Source: Adiantum capillus-veneris (taxonomy: Eukaryota; Streptophyta; Polypodiopsida; Polypodiales; Pteridaceae). Taken from it: a DNA stretch of 64,000 nucleotides. The stretch's first letter is position 1. Each line of letters opens with the position of its first letter. Where the stretch lies: assembly GCA_014529385.2 (NCBI GenBank), contig CM043968.1, positions 25,781,513-25,845,512 on the forward strand, in the 5' to 3' direction. Below, one piece after another: positions 19,664-31,118 of the stretch. Both the position numbers and the translations under genes were made by a program. The notes below the pieces were generated by a model. The model saw only the letters and a list, made by a program, of their open reading frames with translations, had not been told where the DNA came from and did not search any database.

Positions 19664-21782
19664 TGTCACAAATTGCTGATGTGTCAAGCCATTGAAGAAC
19701 TGAGCCAACCTTCAGATCCCAACCGAGGGGCCTAAACCCTAAAAAGAAGCAACAGAACAAGTAAAAGTTCCACCAACTTTTGGGACCCCGTCTGATAGGG
19801 GCCTGAGGACATAAAAGCAGTAAAATAAAGCTGGACCCACAAAAAAAAAAGAATAGCGTAAAAACTGATGATGTGGCAATTAGTACGGATCTCCAGATTT
19901 GGTGCTGACTGATGATGTGGCAACATGTATGGATTTTCGCTTTTTGTGCTGGCTTGCTGACGTGGCAGCCTGTACGGATTTCCGTAATTTACGTTGACAT
20001 ATTTTGAGCACTTGCTTTTGGACTAGATGCTTTTGAGTTTATTGCTTTTGAGGCCAAGGGCCTTCAAATATGTGCAGAGTGAAACCGGCCCGTAGGGCGG
20101 TAGGCTTTGGCTTTTACCCGAAATTTTTTACTTTACTTTAGATTTTCACACACAGAGAGAACTTTGCAAAGGTAACCTGTGACGGGAATTAACACTTAAA
20201 GCACACACACGGCTCGAAAGCTAGAATGCTCCGAGCAGACGCTGACAACCTGTAGGCCCCAAAATTGGCACCCCTTTCGGTATTTCTTTTATCTTTAAGA
20301 GGGTAAATTTCAAAGAAGAGTCCTCGGAATTCTTTACCTCTATCCAACTAGATACCACCTGTTCTGGCAAAATTTCGGCAGCATAACAACCCCAAAACTT
20401 GCCCGAAACCAATTCCCATACTGGAACTCACTTCCATCGTCATAAACCCTCTGCCCAAAAACAGTAAATTCAGCACGCTGTATTTACTGGTTTTTGCCCT
20501 GTTTTCAGCCCTAAACAGTCCCTGAACTGTCCTCTAACAGTGCGGCACTATTCCCCATGGTTTTGGCATCCGTATGGCTGAAAAGCAGTCCAAATTCAGC
20601 GCATAACCAACGCTGAAAACGCACATGTACGGTGAGGTTATCACCCTCACCGGTGTTTGCTTTTGGAGCAGCAGTTAGCTACTCCTGTTCCTGCTCAGAG
20701 AGGCTCTTGCCTCAGCAAAACGCATATGACCACACAACTGTACATGAGTCAAATGAAGAGCCCTCTTGTGGGGCATCACATTATTGCACGTAGGAGAGAG
20801 AGAGAGAGAGCAGTGTAAGGTGTGCAGGACATGACTTCTTGCACTACAGTGTACATGAGAGGGAAAGCTTGCAGTCAATAGCTCTTAACCTGTGACAATC
20901 TTGCAAATGAGGCCTTTCCAGCTAGAAAACGAGCACCCTCTTCTTCTGCATGAGGAAAATGCACCAGAAAGTGCCACTTGGCACATTTACAGGCAATTTC
21001 ACGCTTAAAAATCTCCCGATTGGTTGCCTAGTTGACTTTGTAGCAGAGTTCTAAAATGTTCCCCTTGTCATTCCGGAGGTAATGACGCGAACAGATTTTA
21101 TGGTCCAAAATAGCAGTTTCCTAAATTTTAGGGGGTATTTCCGTTGGACTCCCACTGGTCATCTGACCAGGGACCGCATCCAAAAATGCAATGTAGCCCA
21201 GCTGTCGGGTACTTTCCTTTGGTGACCCTACTTTGGCATTGTGCCTTTATTGAGTTCACTTCCTAGTATCCACCAACTTGCTAAGTGCGATGGGGGGACC
21301 TACACGATCTTGAGCTGAGCTTAGATATCCTTTTACTATACGTGTTCCAATGCCGACCAACTTCCCGTTTGCAGGTGAAACTACCGTTCACATTGGCCAT
21401 ACAATGTCCGACCATTTACAACTTCAAAAAGAGGGTCTCAAAAATTAAACAAAAATCATTTGAAAGAAACCAACAATTAAGGTTAGTAGTTGCCACGTCC
21501 TCGTGACATAGTTAACAGTTGCCACGTCCTCGTGACACAGAGGTCTCATTCTCTGGCACGCTTCAGTGAGAAGGTGTAGAGCGCGAGTACCGGCATTGTA
21601 TTGAGTTCAAGTTATATAAAGAAATACCGAAAGGGGTGCCAAGGTTTGGGGCCAATGCTCTCTGTGGTGGAACTTTGCCACTCCTGTGTCATCTATCTCT
21701 TTCCGTTCAATTGTTATTTGAAGTGCTAAAAGTCTGTTCAGTCTGTCCGTTTTCGTTGACACGTGGTGCTCGTCTTGTGACA
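19664..21782 (+). repeat. C 5' LTR, split by a solo LTR
   Basis: Parts 19664-20079 and 21543-21782, ~656 bp once the insert and duplicated target are removed. It starts TGTCACAAATTGCTG and ends CTCGTCTTGTGACA. Three imperfect GATGTGGCA...GTACGGAT units occur at 19866-19985. The shared LTR block is at 21613-21655. Confidence 0.88.
20080..21537 (-). mobile_element. Solo LTR of group-1 Ty3 element
   Basis: 1458 bp LTR related to LTRs A, L and B, flanked by perfect CAGAG duplications (20075-20079 and 21538-21542) and with no internal region. This is the product of recombination between the two LTRs of a former full element. Its outer end (minus-strand start) carries a 29-bp tandem duplication of GTTGCCACGTCCTCGTGACA, ending at 21508 and at 21537. 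The shared LTR block is at 20254-20290. Confidence 0.94.
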
Positions 21783-21783
21783 G

Positions 21784-21795
21784 TGGTATCAGAGC
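21784..21795 (+). other. C primer-binding site (initiator tRNA-Met)
   Basis: An exact TGGTATCAGAGC one base after the LTR end at 21782. Confidence 0.92.
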
Positions 21796-22673
21796 TTCAG
21801 GCACGTACTTTTCTCAAGCATACCGGTCCTACCAAGGAGCAGACAGAGCAAGATGACACTTCTAAAGTTCACCGCAAATTTTATGTGAGAATCTTCGTGC
21901 TCCGACCCCGGACTAATTAGCCACTCCCACCCTTCATCGCACATCAGGCGTGCTCCCATCTTCATCGCTCTGTCTTACAGGGCATAAGCCATAAAGATCA
22001 TTTGCAAGAGAAGGATCAAGGATTTTTTTTTCAAGCCATTGTTCTTCTCAGAGGCAGTGCCATGCAGTGATGAATGTTTATAGCTACGAAGCCGCACACT
22101 CCAAGGACTTGGCAAGCTTTCAAGAATTTTTTTGCCCGAAGTCATATGCCTATAGATTTTTCTTTGGAGTGTAGCTACTGGCAGAGTGGAGTATCCGGAA
22201 ACGCTTGCCATGGAAACCCTGGCAGGTTACAACTTGAAATTTTTGGACATCTCGCGGTAGGTGTTTCTTCTCGAGTTGATAACCTTGGAAGTCCAGTGTG
22301 ATTGCTATGTCTTGGGACTACCATCGCCGCCAGAGGAACACTGTCTGTCCAAGAGCTGATGGACCATGCTGTGGCCGGCTACGACCTTATGGAAGGAACC
22401 TAACCCTAATTTTTTGTGCAGGTTTCAGGATGGAAAATCAATTGACTTTTCAAGCTCAACTGAGGTCGAGATTCCCTTTTAAGTTTGAGTTCTGTTTGAG
22501 AAATGATCCTATTTGGAATTTGTTTGAATGGATGGTAGCTTTTTGAACCTGTCTTGGTGTCAGTTTGAACTGTTTGACTCTGATTTTAATACTGGTTTCA
22601 ATGATTGGTGATTTTACTCCTGGGTCGAGTAGTGACAAATGATTTTTGAGAATGCTTACTCATTCATACTAAT
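21796..22673 (+). other. C internal region, no recognised gene
   Basis: About 880 bp with only short frames (at most ~90 codons), and no Gag, protease or pol motif. It runs from the leader (TTCAGGCACGTAC) to the first GGCCCGG repeat. Its origin is unknown; it may be captured sequence or a remnant decayed past recognition. Confidence 0.55.
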
Positions 22674-22915
22674 GGCCCGGACCCTTGTGGTTATTTGCGG
22701 GGGGAGTATTGAATATTTGAAAAGTGCTTTAAAAAAAAAAAAAACTCATGGCCCGGACTTGGATGGTTATTTACGGGGGGAGTATTAAGAAGTCTGAGCA
22801 GTGGTTATTCTCAGCACCTCTAAATGACGCAGGCTGCGGTCTGGGGGGCGTTTGGTTGTAAAAGGCCTCTATATTTCCCGGCCCAGACCTTTTTAGGTTA
22901 TGCGGAGGGAGTGAT
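22674..22915 (+). repeat. Repeated GGCCCGG / GGTTAT / purine-tract units in C
   Basis: Three imperfect copies (22674-22710, 22750-22786, 22880-22915) of the pattern GGCCCGGAC, ~8 bases, GGTTAT, then TTGCGGGGGGAGT or similar. A fourth, lacking the purine run, lies complemented at 44315-44351, on the other side of the J insertion. Each resembles the last bases before a 3' LTR. An A-run (22730-22744) separates the first two. Confidence 0.7.
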
Positions 22916-22956
22916 TGTGAGAATGTGTAGCGGAAGGTGAGAGAGAGAGACAATGG

Positions 22957-23019
<63 letters not shown>

Positions 23020-23255
23020 ACATGACATGAGACAGATGGTGGAAAGGCTGGCAGCCCAATAGCTCCAGATGGCTACATGGTGTGAGACAAAACAATGAGG
23101 GTGCCCCCCCTCCTATATAGGAGAGAATAGGGGCTGGTCGGGCAATAATCCTCAATATAGCCCAATGACCTAAAAATATGACCCTCCAATATAAATGGGG
23201 GAATATGTGACCAAAACAGATCTAAAGTGAAAAATGTATTGAACAACTTTAAGTG
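22916..23255 (-). mobile_element. J 3' LTR fragment
   Basis: Complement of the J LTR at 44500-44933: the plus strand begins TGTGAGAATGTGTAGCGG, the complement of the J LTR end. It is preceded by GTGAT, the J target duplication. The first ~125 bp of the LTR are missing; it is cut at 23255 by the H LTR. A long (AG)n run at 22961-23014 has expanded within it. Confidence 0.85.
22961..23014. repeat. (AG)n microsatellite
   Basis: An uninterrupted ~54-bp AG dinucleotide run. The homologous site in the 44-kb J LTR is only a short CT run, so this is a local expansion. Confidence 0.97.
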
Positions 23256-23815
23256 TGTAACAGACTTGGACACTCCAAGTCAAGAATCAACCGCGACAGC
23301 ACCAAATAACCACTTCAAAACAATTCACAGATCACAATAGATTTGCGCTAGCCCGGCGGAGTTCCGTGCCTAGAGATATTGGCCCTAGAGACTGGCGCCC
23401 CTTTCGGTATTTCTTTATGTATTTATCAGTTCAGAATACAAGAGAGTGGGTCGGGATTCACTCTCAGACTCTGCGTGCAGATGCTCTGAGAAGTGAAGCC
23501 CTCACCACGTATTTAAAGGTACAAGGGATGCCCAAAAGCAGAGCCCCGAAAACTTTTAAAATAAAAAGCATCAGTTCTCTCTCTCTTAGAGAGTCTTTAA
23601 AAAGAAAAAAAAAAAGCAAGTTCTCTCTCTTTCTCATGGCGTGGAGAAAAAGCAAGATTCGCGTCGCTCATCATTAATTTTTTTTTCTAAAATTTAATAG
23701 CCTCCGCGATTTTCGGAAATTAGGGTTTCTGGCAAAAATTAGGGTTTGTAGGAATTTTAGGGTTTCTGGCAGAAATTAGAGTGTCTGCTGTTCACCACGT
23801 CATCACTTTGTGACA
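23256..23815 (-). repeat. H 3' LTR
   Basis: 560 bp, TGTAACAGACTTGG...CTTTGTGACA, homologous to the E LTRs. The shared LTR block is at 23379-23418. The left flank AAGTG (23251-23255) cannot be matched to a right flank because the other end is lost. Confidence 0.9.
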
Positions 23816-23831
23816 TACCGCCCTCTTGAAA
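23816..23831 (-). other. H polypurine tract
   Basis: Minus strand TTTCAAGAGGGCGGTA directly upstream of the LTR; one G of the run is changed to C relative to E. Confidence 0.85.
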
Positions 23832-24405
23832 GCATTGTAATCGACCACTATTACGCCTGCAAAACCGACAAAAGCCATAAACCGTCTTAGCAGACACTGA
23901 CTGTTAGTACCTACGTACTAGGAACACACATCTAGTACATGTACAAAATCAACAGTCACATCACAGGACATCACATGACATTCAACATTCATTCGGATCT
24001 TAGATCATGATTTATCGGCAATGTAGCTAGCAATCACATCTAGGTCCAATCGGGACCTCATCGATGTCCGATTGACTAACCCCTATTGCAACCATGTCTA
24101 TTCGAGATCAAGTAGACCAAAATACTGCAGTCATTTCGTCTATCAGTTCCTGCACTCAAAAGAAGTGAAGAAACAAATCAGTATCATTATCAGGAATTCC
24201 ATTTCATAAAGTCATCCAGTAGAATACTGTCAGCTCTCAGTATCCCTGAAGCTCAAAGAGACATCAGCGACTTTAGTATCAAAATCAAGGCATGTGTTGA
24301 CAAAGGAGCGGAGTAACTCCCCTCTTGTGCATCCCACTGCACCAGATCTTCGGCCAAGCTGAATTTTTGTGTTCCGTTTGGAGTAGACTATGCTAAACCA
24401 AAACA
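23832..24405 (-). other. H 3' untranslated tail
   Basis: ~570 bp without coding signal. The half next to the LTR matches the E tail (7413-7580), and the half next to the chromodomain matches the tail of G (63740-64000, complemented). Confidence 0.75.
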
Positions 24406-25560
24406 TCGAGGTAAAGTTTCACAATTCGAGGAGTATCTGCTAGGTCCTCCTTCTCCATCCACTTCGCATCAAATGCAGGAAAGTTCTTGAACTAAACCAA
24501 GAACCGCCTTCGGACTTTACCTTTCTTCAAATCGTTATGTGCCAAAATCTGTTCTGGAACAAGGATCTCCTCGTTTTCTTCCACTTCGGGTTGCTCATCA
24601 GGCTCCCCATCATCAGACACATCACCCTTAACAGGTTTCAAGAGACTCACATGCATGCATTATGAATCCTCCACGTATCTGGCAGTTTCAATCGGAAGGA
24701 GACATCATTCATCTTGTCAGTGGTCTGGAAAGGTCCGTAGTATCGCATACTAAGCTTTGGAAAAAGCCTCTCCTTTCCCTTTTTCTTTCGTAGGCGTGCC
24801 TTCTCAAAACGTAAGAGCACCCAATCATCCTCGTTCAATTTCAAGTCGCGACGATGGCGATCCGCTGCCTTTTTCTGTCGTTTTTGAGACTCTTGCAAAG
24901 TCTCGCGAACCTTGGCAAAAGCCGTATCCAAATCTCGCGAATATTCATCCGCTTCAAATATCTAATCTTTCGTGCTCAGGAAGGATGGAACCTTCGTAGC
25001 ACTTTCAACAATCTCACATGGCGTCTTCCTTGTCGAAGAGTGTATCGTGTTATTGTAGGCAAATTCCACCAAAGGTTTGAGTCTTCTGATCCGAGATACA
25101 AGACTTCAATAAATCTAAAATCACTGAATTGGCAATCTCAAATTGCTCGTCAGTCTGCAAGTGGAACGATGACGAGAACTGCAACTGCGTGCCAATGTTC
25201 TCCCACATTGCCTTCCAAAACAAACTCATAAATCTGGGGTCTCTGTCGGAGACAATCGTCTTAGACGTGCCATGTAATCGGAAAATCATCGTGATCATTC
25301 TGTGTAATCGGGAGATCAAAAATGAAATCCATTTCAATACTTTCCCAGGGGTGGGTGGGTATGGGTAAAGGGTGTAACAATCCATGTGCCTTATGCCTGT
25401 CAAACTTGACCTTCTGGCATACTGCGCACAACTCTTCCACATCCTTTTTGAGTCTCGGCCAAAAGAAGTATCTCTCTACCCCCTTCATGGTGGTAGCAAT
25501 GCCGCGGTGACCCGTAAAAGGTGGACAGTGGCATTCAGTTATAACCTTTTTCCTCAACGG
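24406..25560 (-). pseudogene. Integrase and chromodomain (element H)
   Basis: The integrase zinc finger and core are present in fragments: HRGIATTMKGVERYFFWPRL, CQKVKFDRHKAHGLL, MDFIFDLP, SDRDPRFMSLFW, then a C-terminal part with DRHRRDLKLNEDDWVLLRF and SFRLKLPDTWRIHNA. The chromodomain (24406-24640) is present but shifted and has a stop. Several frameshifts and small deletions separate the pieces, including loss within the catalytic-core C terminus near 25050. Confidence 0.82.
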
Positions 25561-25569
25561 TTGTGTAAC

Positions 25570-26325
25570 GCACAACATAGTCTTTCTCATCAAGTAGCCT
25601 TCCCGAAGGGAGTATCCAGCTAGTGTCTCCCCATTCCGTATCCGTGTGAAAATATCTGCAAAATCTGTATCTGTGGCATACTGATCGACCATATCCTCGA
25701 AGCTCCTATGATGTATCGTGGAAATAGCCAGAACCAACGGTTTCCGAGACAAAGCATCTGCCACCACATTCTTCTGTCCCTGCACATGGACAATCTGGAA
25801 GTGGAACTGTGACAAGATGTTCGCCCACCGCATTTGCTTTTCCGAAAGCTGCTTCTGTGACAAGAAGTAGCGCAAACTCTGATGGTTTGTAAAGACAGTA
25901 AAATCCGCTCTGAGTAGGTAATGCCGCCACTAGTAAGAGCATGGATAACCGCCAAAAGCTCTTTCTCATAAATTTGTGCTGTCATCTCCGGCCTAGAGAA
26001 CAAACGGCTCTCGTAAGCTATGACATGGCCTTCTTGCATCAAGACCGCACCCAGACTACGACCACAAGCATCACAATATACTTCAAATGACTTCTGCAAG
26101 TCCAGCAAAGTCAAATATGGTCCTGTAGTCAATTTCTCTTTCAATGTCTGAAAGGCAGTCACCTCTGTGGGTCCCCACGAAAAGGTACTCCTTTTTGTGT
26201 CAAGATATGTAAAGGGGAAGCTTTCTCTTTCAATGTGTGAAAGGCAGTCACCTCTGTGGGTCCCCATGAAAAGGTACTCCTTTCTGTGTCAAGATATGCA
26301 AAGGGGAAGCAACCTCTGCAAACTC
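25570..26325 (-). pseudogene. RNase H (element H)
   Basis: YCDACGRSLGAVLMQEGHVIAYES, YEKELLAVIHAL and QKNVVADALSRKP are visible, with a frameshift in the middle near 25930. An 89-bp tandem duplication at the N-terminal edge (26134-26311) repeats the STFSWGPTEVTAF segment and destroys the frame. Confidence 0.82.
26134..26311 (-). repeat. 89-bp tandem duplication in H
   Basis: 26134-26222 and 26223-26311 are head-to-tail copies with a few differences. The length is not a multiple of three, so the copy shifts the frame between RT and RNase H. Confidence 0.9.
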
Positions 26326-27060
26326 TCATATGAACCGCCTGTAGTACGAACACAGTCCCAAGAAGCTTCTAACTTCATGGACATTCCTCAAATCGGGCCA
26401 ATCACGGATAGTCTCTATCTTGGCCGGGTCCATTTGTACTCCTGCTGCTGACACAATGTGTCCCAAAAAGTGTATCTCTGGTAGGAAAAATTCACTTTTC
26501 TTTGCATTAATCACTAACGTGTGATCTCGTAATGCCTGAAAGACTTGAAGCAGATGATCTCTGTGTTCTGCCTCATTCTTGGAGAAAACAATGATGTCGT
26601 CAAAGAAAGTGCCAACAAATAGAATGTACTCTCGAAAAATCCTGTCCATCATCCGGTTAAATGTCGCAGGAGCATTGGTTAAGCCAAAAGGCATCACCAA
26701 AAACTCAAATAACCCAAAAGTCGTCCGAAAAGCTGTCTTGTAGACATCTCTTGGCGCTATCCTGATCTGATGATATCCACTCTTCAAGTCAATCCTGCTA
26801 AAGCACGAGGATCCTTGTAACCTGTCAAGTATATCATCGATCCTAGGAATTGGAAATCTGTTCTTGATGGTGATTTTGTTGAGAGCGCTATAATCGATGC
26901 ACATTCTCCAAGATCCGTCTTTCTTCAAAACCAACAACATTGGAGAGCAATACGGTGAAGTACTAGGCTGGACAAGACCCTTTTCCAAGAGGTCTTTCAT
27001 TGGGTTCATAATCTTTTCATTCTGTACTCGGCATTCGGTGGCGTGCTTCCAGGTACCAGA
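26326..27060 (-). pseudogene. Reverse transcriptase (element H)
   Basis: An open stretch of ~227 codons: [57 protein letters not shown], active site FFDDIIVFS, SEFFLPEIHFLGHIVS and FLGLCSYYRRFI. The N terminus is cut by a frameshift near 27009. Confidence 0.87.
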
Positions 27061-27856
27061 TCAATGGTTTGATCTTCAGGCCCTCTGAAAAGCAATCGGC
27101 ATGAGTGTGGAGAAAAATCTTGGCGTTCTTTTGATCAGGTCAAAACATATTCAACCTTTATCCATTGTTCAGTTCTCTCCCAAAAGAATGAGTAAGAAAC
27201 TGAAGTTCATCAAGTACAATCTCTAAGCCCTTCAATTATCAAAATCGCTTTCTCGGCTCGGTAGTCAACCACGGCGTAGTTCTTGTGGTACCAAGGGATT
27301 TGAGTAGAACGTCACTCGCGTGCCTTGAACACCCCTGTCATTGCAAACGAAGTTTGCCAATGCTCGGTGTAATGGCAACTTCCCATCCGGGTGCTAGTCG
27401 AACTACCTCCGCCTGTGGCGTCAGTCTGTAGGGCGTAATTCCAAATCGAGCCGCCAATTCCAAGTGAAAAGAAGTTGGCCTTGGCTCCTTCAAAAGAGCT
27501 TCCTGATCCTTCACTTTGCCCCAAAACCGGACTTCGCGGAGATATGTCCATGTTCCCTGCATCCAAAGCACTTCCCCTCCTTGATGAAGCGAGCTCGCTC
27601 CTGAGGAGTAAGCTTGGGTCGTGCATCCTTCTTCTCTGGGTTGCTCTTTCTCTTTTTACTTTCATTCCCAGAAGTCCGTTCGGCTTGTTATGTCATGGCC
27701 TCATATGTGGGGTAGGTCAGACTGCCAGAGTGAATGGCAAAGCCCGGCTTCGCCAACTCCTGAATAGAAGCCGACTTCTGTTCCAAGCAGTGGTCTCGGA
27801 TCTCTGTAGTAGACCGAAGGTGAACAGCTCAATCTGTTCTCTGAACACCGTATGCA
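27061..27856 (-). pseudogene. Protease and gag remnant (element H)
   Basis: Pieces match G at 52600-53467 and 60710-60950: a protease segment (VAITPSIGKLRLQ), a decayed Asp-active-site region, and the end of the gag core near 27700-27856. Frames are broken throughout. The junction with L is at ~27856. Confidence 0.7.
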
Positions 27857-29280
27857 GGGCATCGTGGTATAGATGCTACAGTGAAAGCGGTTGAGACATT
27901 CTTTTATTGGCCTACCTTGAGGAGAGATGTGGATGCCTTTGTGCGAGCATGCGTGATTTGCCAAAAGGTCAAGTTTGACAGGCAAAAGGCACCAGGGTTG
28001 TTACAGCCATTGTCGATTCCAGATAAACCATGGGAAAGCATAGCTATGGATTTTATCTTTGATCTTCCTAGAACACAGACAGGAAATGATGGAATCTGGA
28101 CCATTATTTGCAGATTCAGCAAGCAAGCTCATTTCATTCCTGTTAGGAAGAAGATAAAACCAGATCAGATGGCACGTCTCTTTATGTATAATATCTTTAA
28201 GTACCATGGTATGCCACAATTGATTGTCAGTGATCGTGACCCACGGATGACAAGTCTATTCTGGAGAGGCATATTTGAGAATATGGGCACTATGCTTAAG
28301 TTCTCATCGTCATTTCATCCCCAGACAGATGGGCAGTCAGAAGAGGCAAATTCTACTGTCTTGGATCTGCTTAAGTGCTATGTGTCAAAGTACAAGGCAA
28401 AGTGGAGCAGTATTTGCCATTGGTTGAATATGCGTACAATAATACAGTGCATTCTTCAACAGGCAAAGCACCTTTTGAAATTGTCGAAGGTCATGTGAAA
28501 GTTCCTTCCATTTTGCATACCAAGGAAAAGATCTTTCAGGCAGATCAATATGTACAGAATATGGATGAAATGTACCACAAGATAAAGCATGCCCTTGAAA
28601 GGACACAGGCAAAGCAAAAGAAAGCTGTTGATCTCCACCGTCGTGAATCGCTGTTTTCACTTGGTGATTGGGTACTGTCGCAGTTTGAAAAGGCACTCTT
28701 GCAGAAGCGAAAAGGTAAAGAAAGTCTCTTTACAAAGCTTAGTATGCGTTATTATGGGGCTTTTCAAGTAACAGAGAAGATCAGTGACGTTAGTTATAGG
28801 CTGAAATTGCCGGAGAACTGGAAGATTCACAATGCATTTCACGTGAGTCTTCTCATACCATTTATTGCTCATGTGCCAGAGGATATGCCAGTTGAAGAGC
28901 AGCCAGAAGTTGAAGAGCTTGATGAAATTTTGGTCCCAAAACAGATCATGGCACACAAAGAAAGAAAAGTCAAAGGCAAGCTTACAAGGCGATATTTGGT
29001 GAAGTTCAAGAACTATCCACCTATGGATGCAAAGTGGATGGAAGAGAGTGAACTGTTAGAGTCACCAAATGTATTGCAGTTTTACCTTGAAGCCTTTGGT
29101 TTACCACCTACGTATTCTCCAACTCAAGTAGAGCAAAGATCAAAAGGAAAGAGACCTCCGCTAGAGGGGGGTGATCCAGGAGCTAGCTTCTCATGTATCT
29201 ATGGATTTAGTGCAATAGAAGTGTACCCTGCTTCGCAATTGCCCTTGGGGAATAAAAGTTTTGTCCAAAAGTTTGTATAG
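27857..29280 (+). pseudogene. Integrase and chromodomain (element L)
   Basis: Core motifs MDFIFDLP, SDRDPRMTSLFW and EEANSTVLD give the D-D-E triad. A frameshift lies near 28400-28490, after which the frame is open to the end: GKAPFEIVEG, DLHRRESLFSLGDWVLSQF, SYRLKLPENWKIHNAFH, then the chromodomain YLVKFKNYPPMDAKWMEE. It ends with a ~50-residue tail absent from B. One of the better-preserved integrases in the window. Confidence 0.88.
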
Positions 29281-29667
29281 TGCTATAGAAGTATGTCTTG
29301 TCAATTGTCAAGAGTACAATAATTGCTTCTAATGAGTACATATTGACGCATTTTTAAACTGCTGGTTTATTATGCTTGAAAGAATTTGCAGTGTACTAAA
29401 AGTTATGGACTCTATTAAAGCCAGTGGCACACTGTGAAACCTATCCACTATGTCAATGGAACAGTCTCACGGGTAGACCATACATGAGTTAACAAGTGTT
29501 GAATACACAAGAGTGTTAACTACGAGCATGTATGTCTCGTACCATATCAACCAGGTGTGTACACACGAAAAGGTTGACAACCGTGATACTGTGTCCTTAA
29601 AGTGTGGTACACACTAATGGATTGATATTCATGCAAACGAGGACGTTTGCGATTTCAAGAGGGGGTA
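29281..29667 (+). other. L 3' tail and polypurine tract
   Basis: An A/T-rich tail without coding signal, related to the B tail. It ends with TTCAAGAGGGGGTA (29654-29667) directly before the LTR. Confidence 0.8.
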
Positions 29668-31118
29668 TGTCACGAGTCTGTGGCAACTTTACTTGTTGAT
29701 TTCTTTTTGGGGGAATTTTATTTGACTTGTTTTAAAGCACCCCTCTGGAAATGCCAATGCCCGAGTTGCACGGTGTGAGGTGGACAGTGAGAGTCTAGGC
29801 CGGACGGCCAATGAGCACTGAAGTTGGGCAATTGGAATAAGGTTAGCCACGGTGGGGCTACGAATGTAAATCACCAGATAGTTGACCGACATTGCATTTT
29901 TCGATGTGGTTCAAGTGGTGATTGATGGTCAGATGACCAATGTGAGTGCCATGGAAGCATCTCCTAAAATTTAGGGAACTGCTATTTTGGACCTGAAAAT
30001 GTGTTTGCGTCATTAGCTCTGGAATGACAAGGGGAACATTTTATTGCTTTGCTGCCAAGTCAACTGACGCACCAATTGAGATATTTTTAGCCAAGTTGGC
30101 CAAAGTCGGAAACTGGGCGAGTGTGAACATTTCTGCCACTCTGGGAGAGCTGGGGCGAGCCTACAAGAGAAAGTGGGCACATTTTTCAGTAGTTAGGCGG
30201 ATTGCAACAGGTGCAAGAGCTATGGAGTGCTTCCTTTCCCTCTTATGTACAGTGCGGTGCCAGGAGTGATGCCCTGCACGCTGCGCATTGCTCTCTCTCT
30301 CCCCTACGAGCAGTTATGTTATGCCCCTCAAGTGGGCTTCTCATTTGACCAATGTACAGTTGTGTGGGTTCATGCGCGATTGCCGAGGCAAAAGCCTCTT
30401 CCATAGGTACTGGATTAGCTAGTGGCTAATCCCCCACAGGTACAGGTGCATTCGTAAGGTTTCACGTGCGAAATTTCGTCCGATTCAAAGGGCAAGTAGC
30501 CCTATTGGTGCGGGAGCTCGAGGAATTGCTACGGATGCGACCGGCACGCGAAACGGAGCCCGGAACAGGGAATTACAGCCTGCTGTGTATTTTTGCAGGT
30601 TTAGGGTTTCGGCCCTAAACAGTCCCTAATACCCCCAGGAGGTTCGGGGACGCGAAGGGACCGCTGTGGAGGTGATCTGGTGCATTTTCGAGGCAGAAAA
30701 CAGAGAATTCAGCATGCTGCAGATTCTCGCCAGGTTTTGCAAAGTGTCCGTATGCGTCGGGAAAGTCACCTATTGCGTGGGGATACTGACTATGAAGCGT
30801 CCTAGTACAATTATGCTGCCATAATTGGGCCAGAACAGATGGAATTCAGCCCAGATTGTGCGGGACAGCTTATAGGAAATCACAGGTTTTATTCCCTCTG
30901 TTAAAGAATAAAGAAATACCGAAAGGGGCGCCAATTTTGGGGCCTACAGGTGTCGCTGTCTGCTTGGGAGCATTCTAGCTTCCTGGCCGCGCTTTTGTTT
31001 TTAAGTGTAATCCCACTCCCAGTTACAGGTTCTTTTTAAGTCATTGCTTTGTGTCGTATAGTCAAGTGTTAAAGAATCGGGTGAAAGCTAACGTCTACCG
31101 CCCTACAGGTTGGTTTCA
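29668..31118 (+). repeat. L 3' LTR
   Basis: 1451 bp, TGTCACGAGTCTG...GGTTGGTTTCA. The shared LTR block is best preserved here (30906-30950), directly after an AATAAA at 30907. Confidence 0.9.

Larger units (their letters stand above)
19664..22915 (+). mobile_element. C: pol-less LTR element, 5' half
   Basis: 5' LTR (19664-21782, split by a solo LTR), an exact initiator-Met primer site, and ~1.1 kb of internal sequence without recognisable domains. It stops where J is inserted (target site GTGAT, 22911-22915). The other end of C, with polypurine tract and 3' LTR, lies at 39477-44377 in the opposite orientation. The combined internal region of ~1.5 kb without pol indicates a non-autonomous element. 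Confidence 0.82.
23256..27856 (-). mobile_element. H: group-2 Ty3 element, 5' truncated
   Basis: Minus-strand element with an intact 3' LTR (23256-23815), polypurine tract, 3' tail, chromodomain, integrase, RNase H, RT and part of protease/gag. It ends abruptly at ~27856 in gag, where it meets the integrase of L in opposite orientation. The 5' LTR and gag start are missing. Same group as G and E. Confidence 0.88.
27857..31118 (+). mobile_element. L: 3' part of a group-1 Ty3 element
   Basis: Starts inside the integrase zinc-finger region, opposite in orientation to H, and runs through chromodomain, 3' tail and polypurine tract to an intact 3' LTR (29668-31118). The 5' three quarters are absent. 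The LTR ends exactly where a truncated K LTR begins, as expected if L had inserted into that LTR and its 5' part was later lost. Confidence 0.86.
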
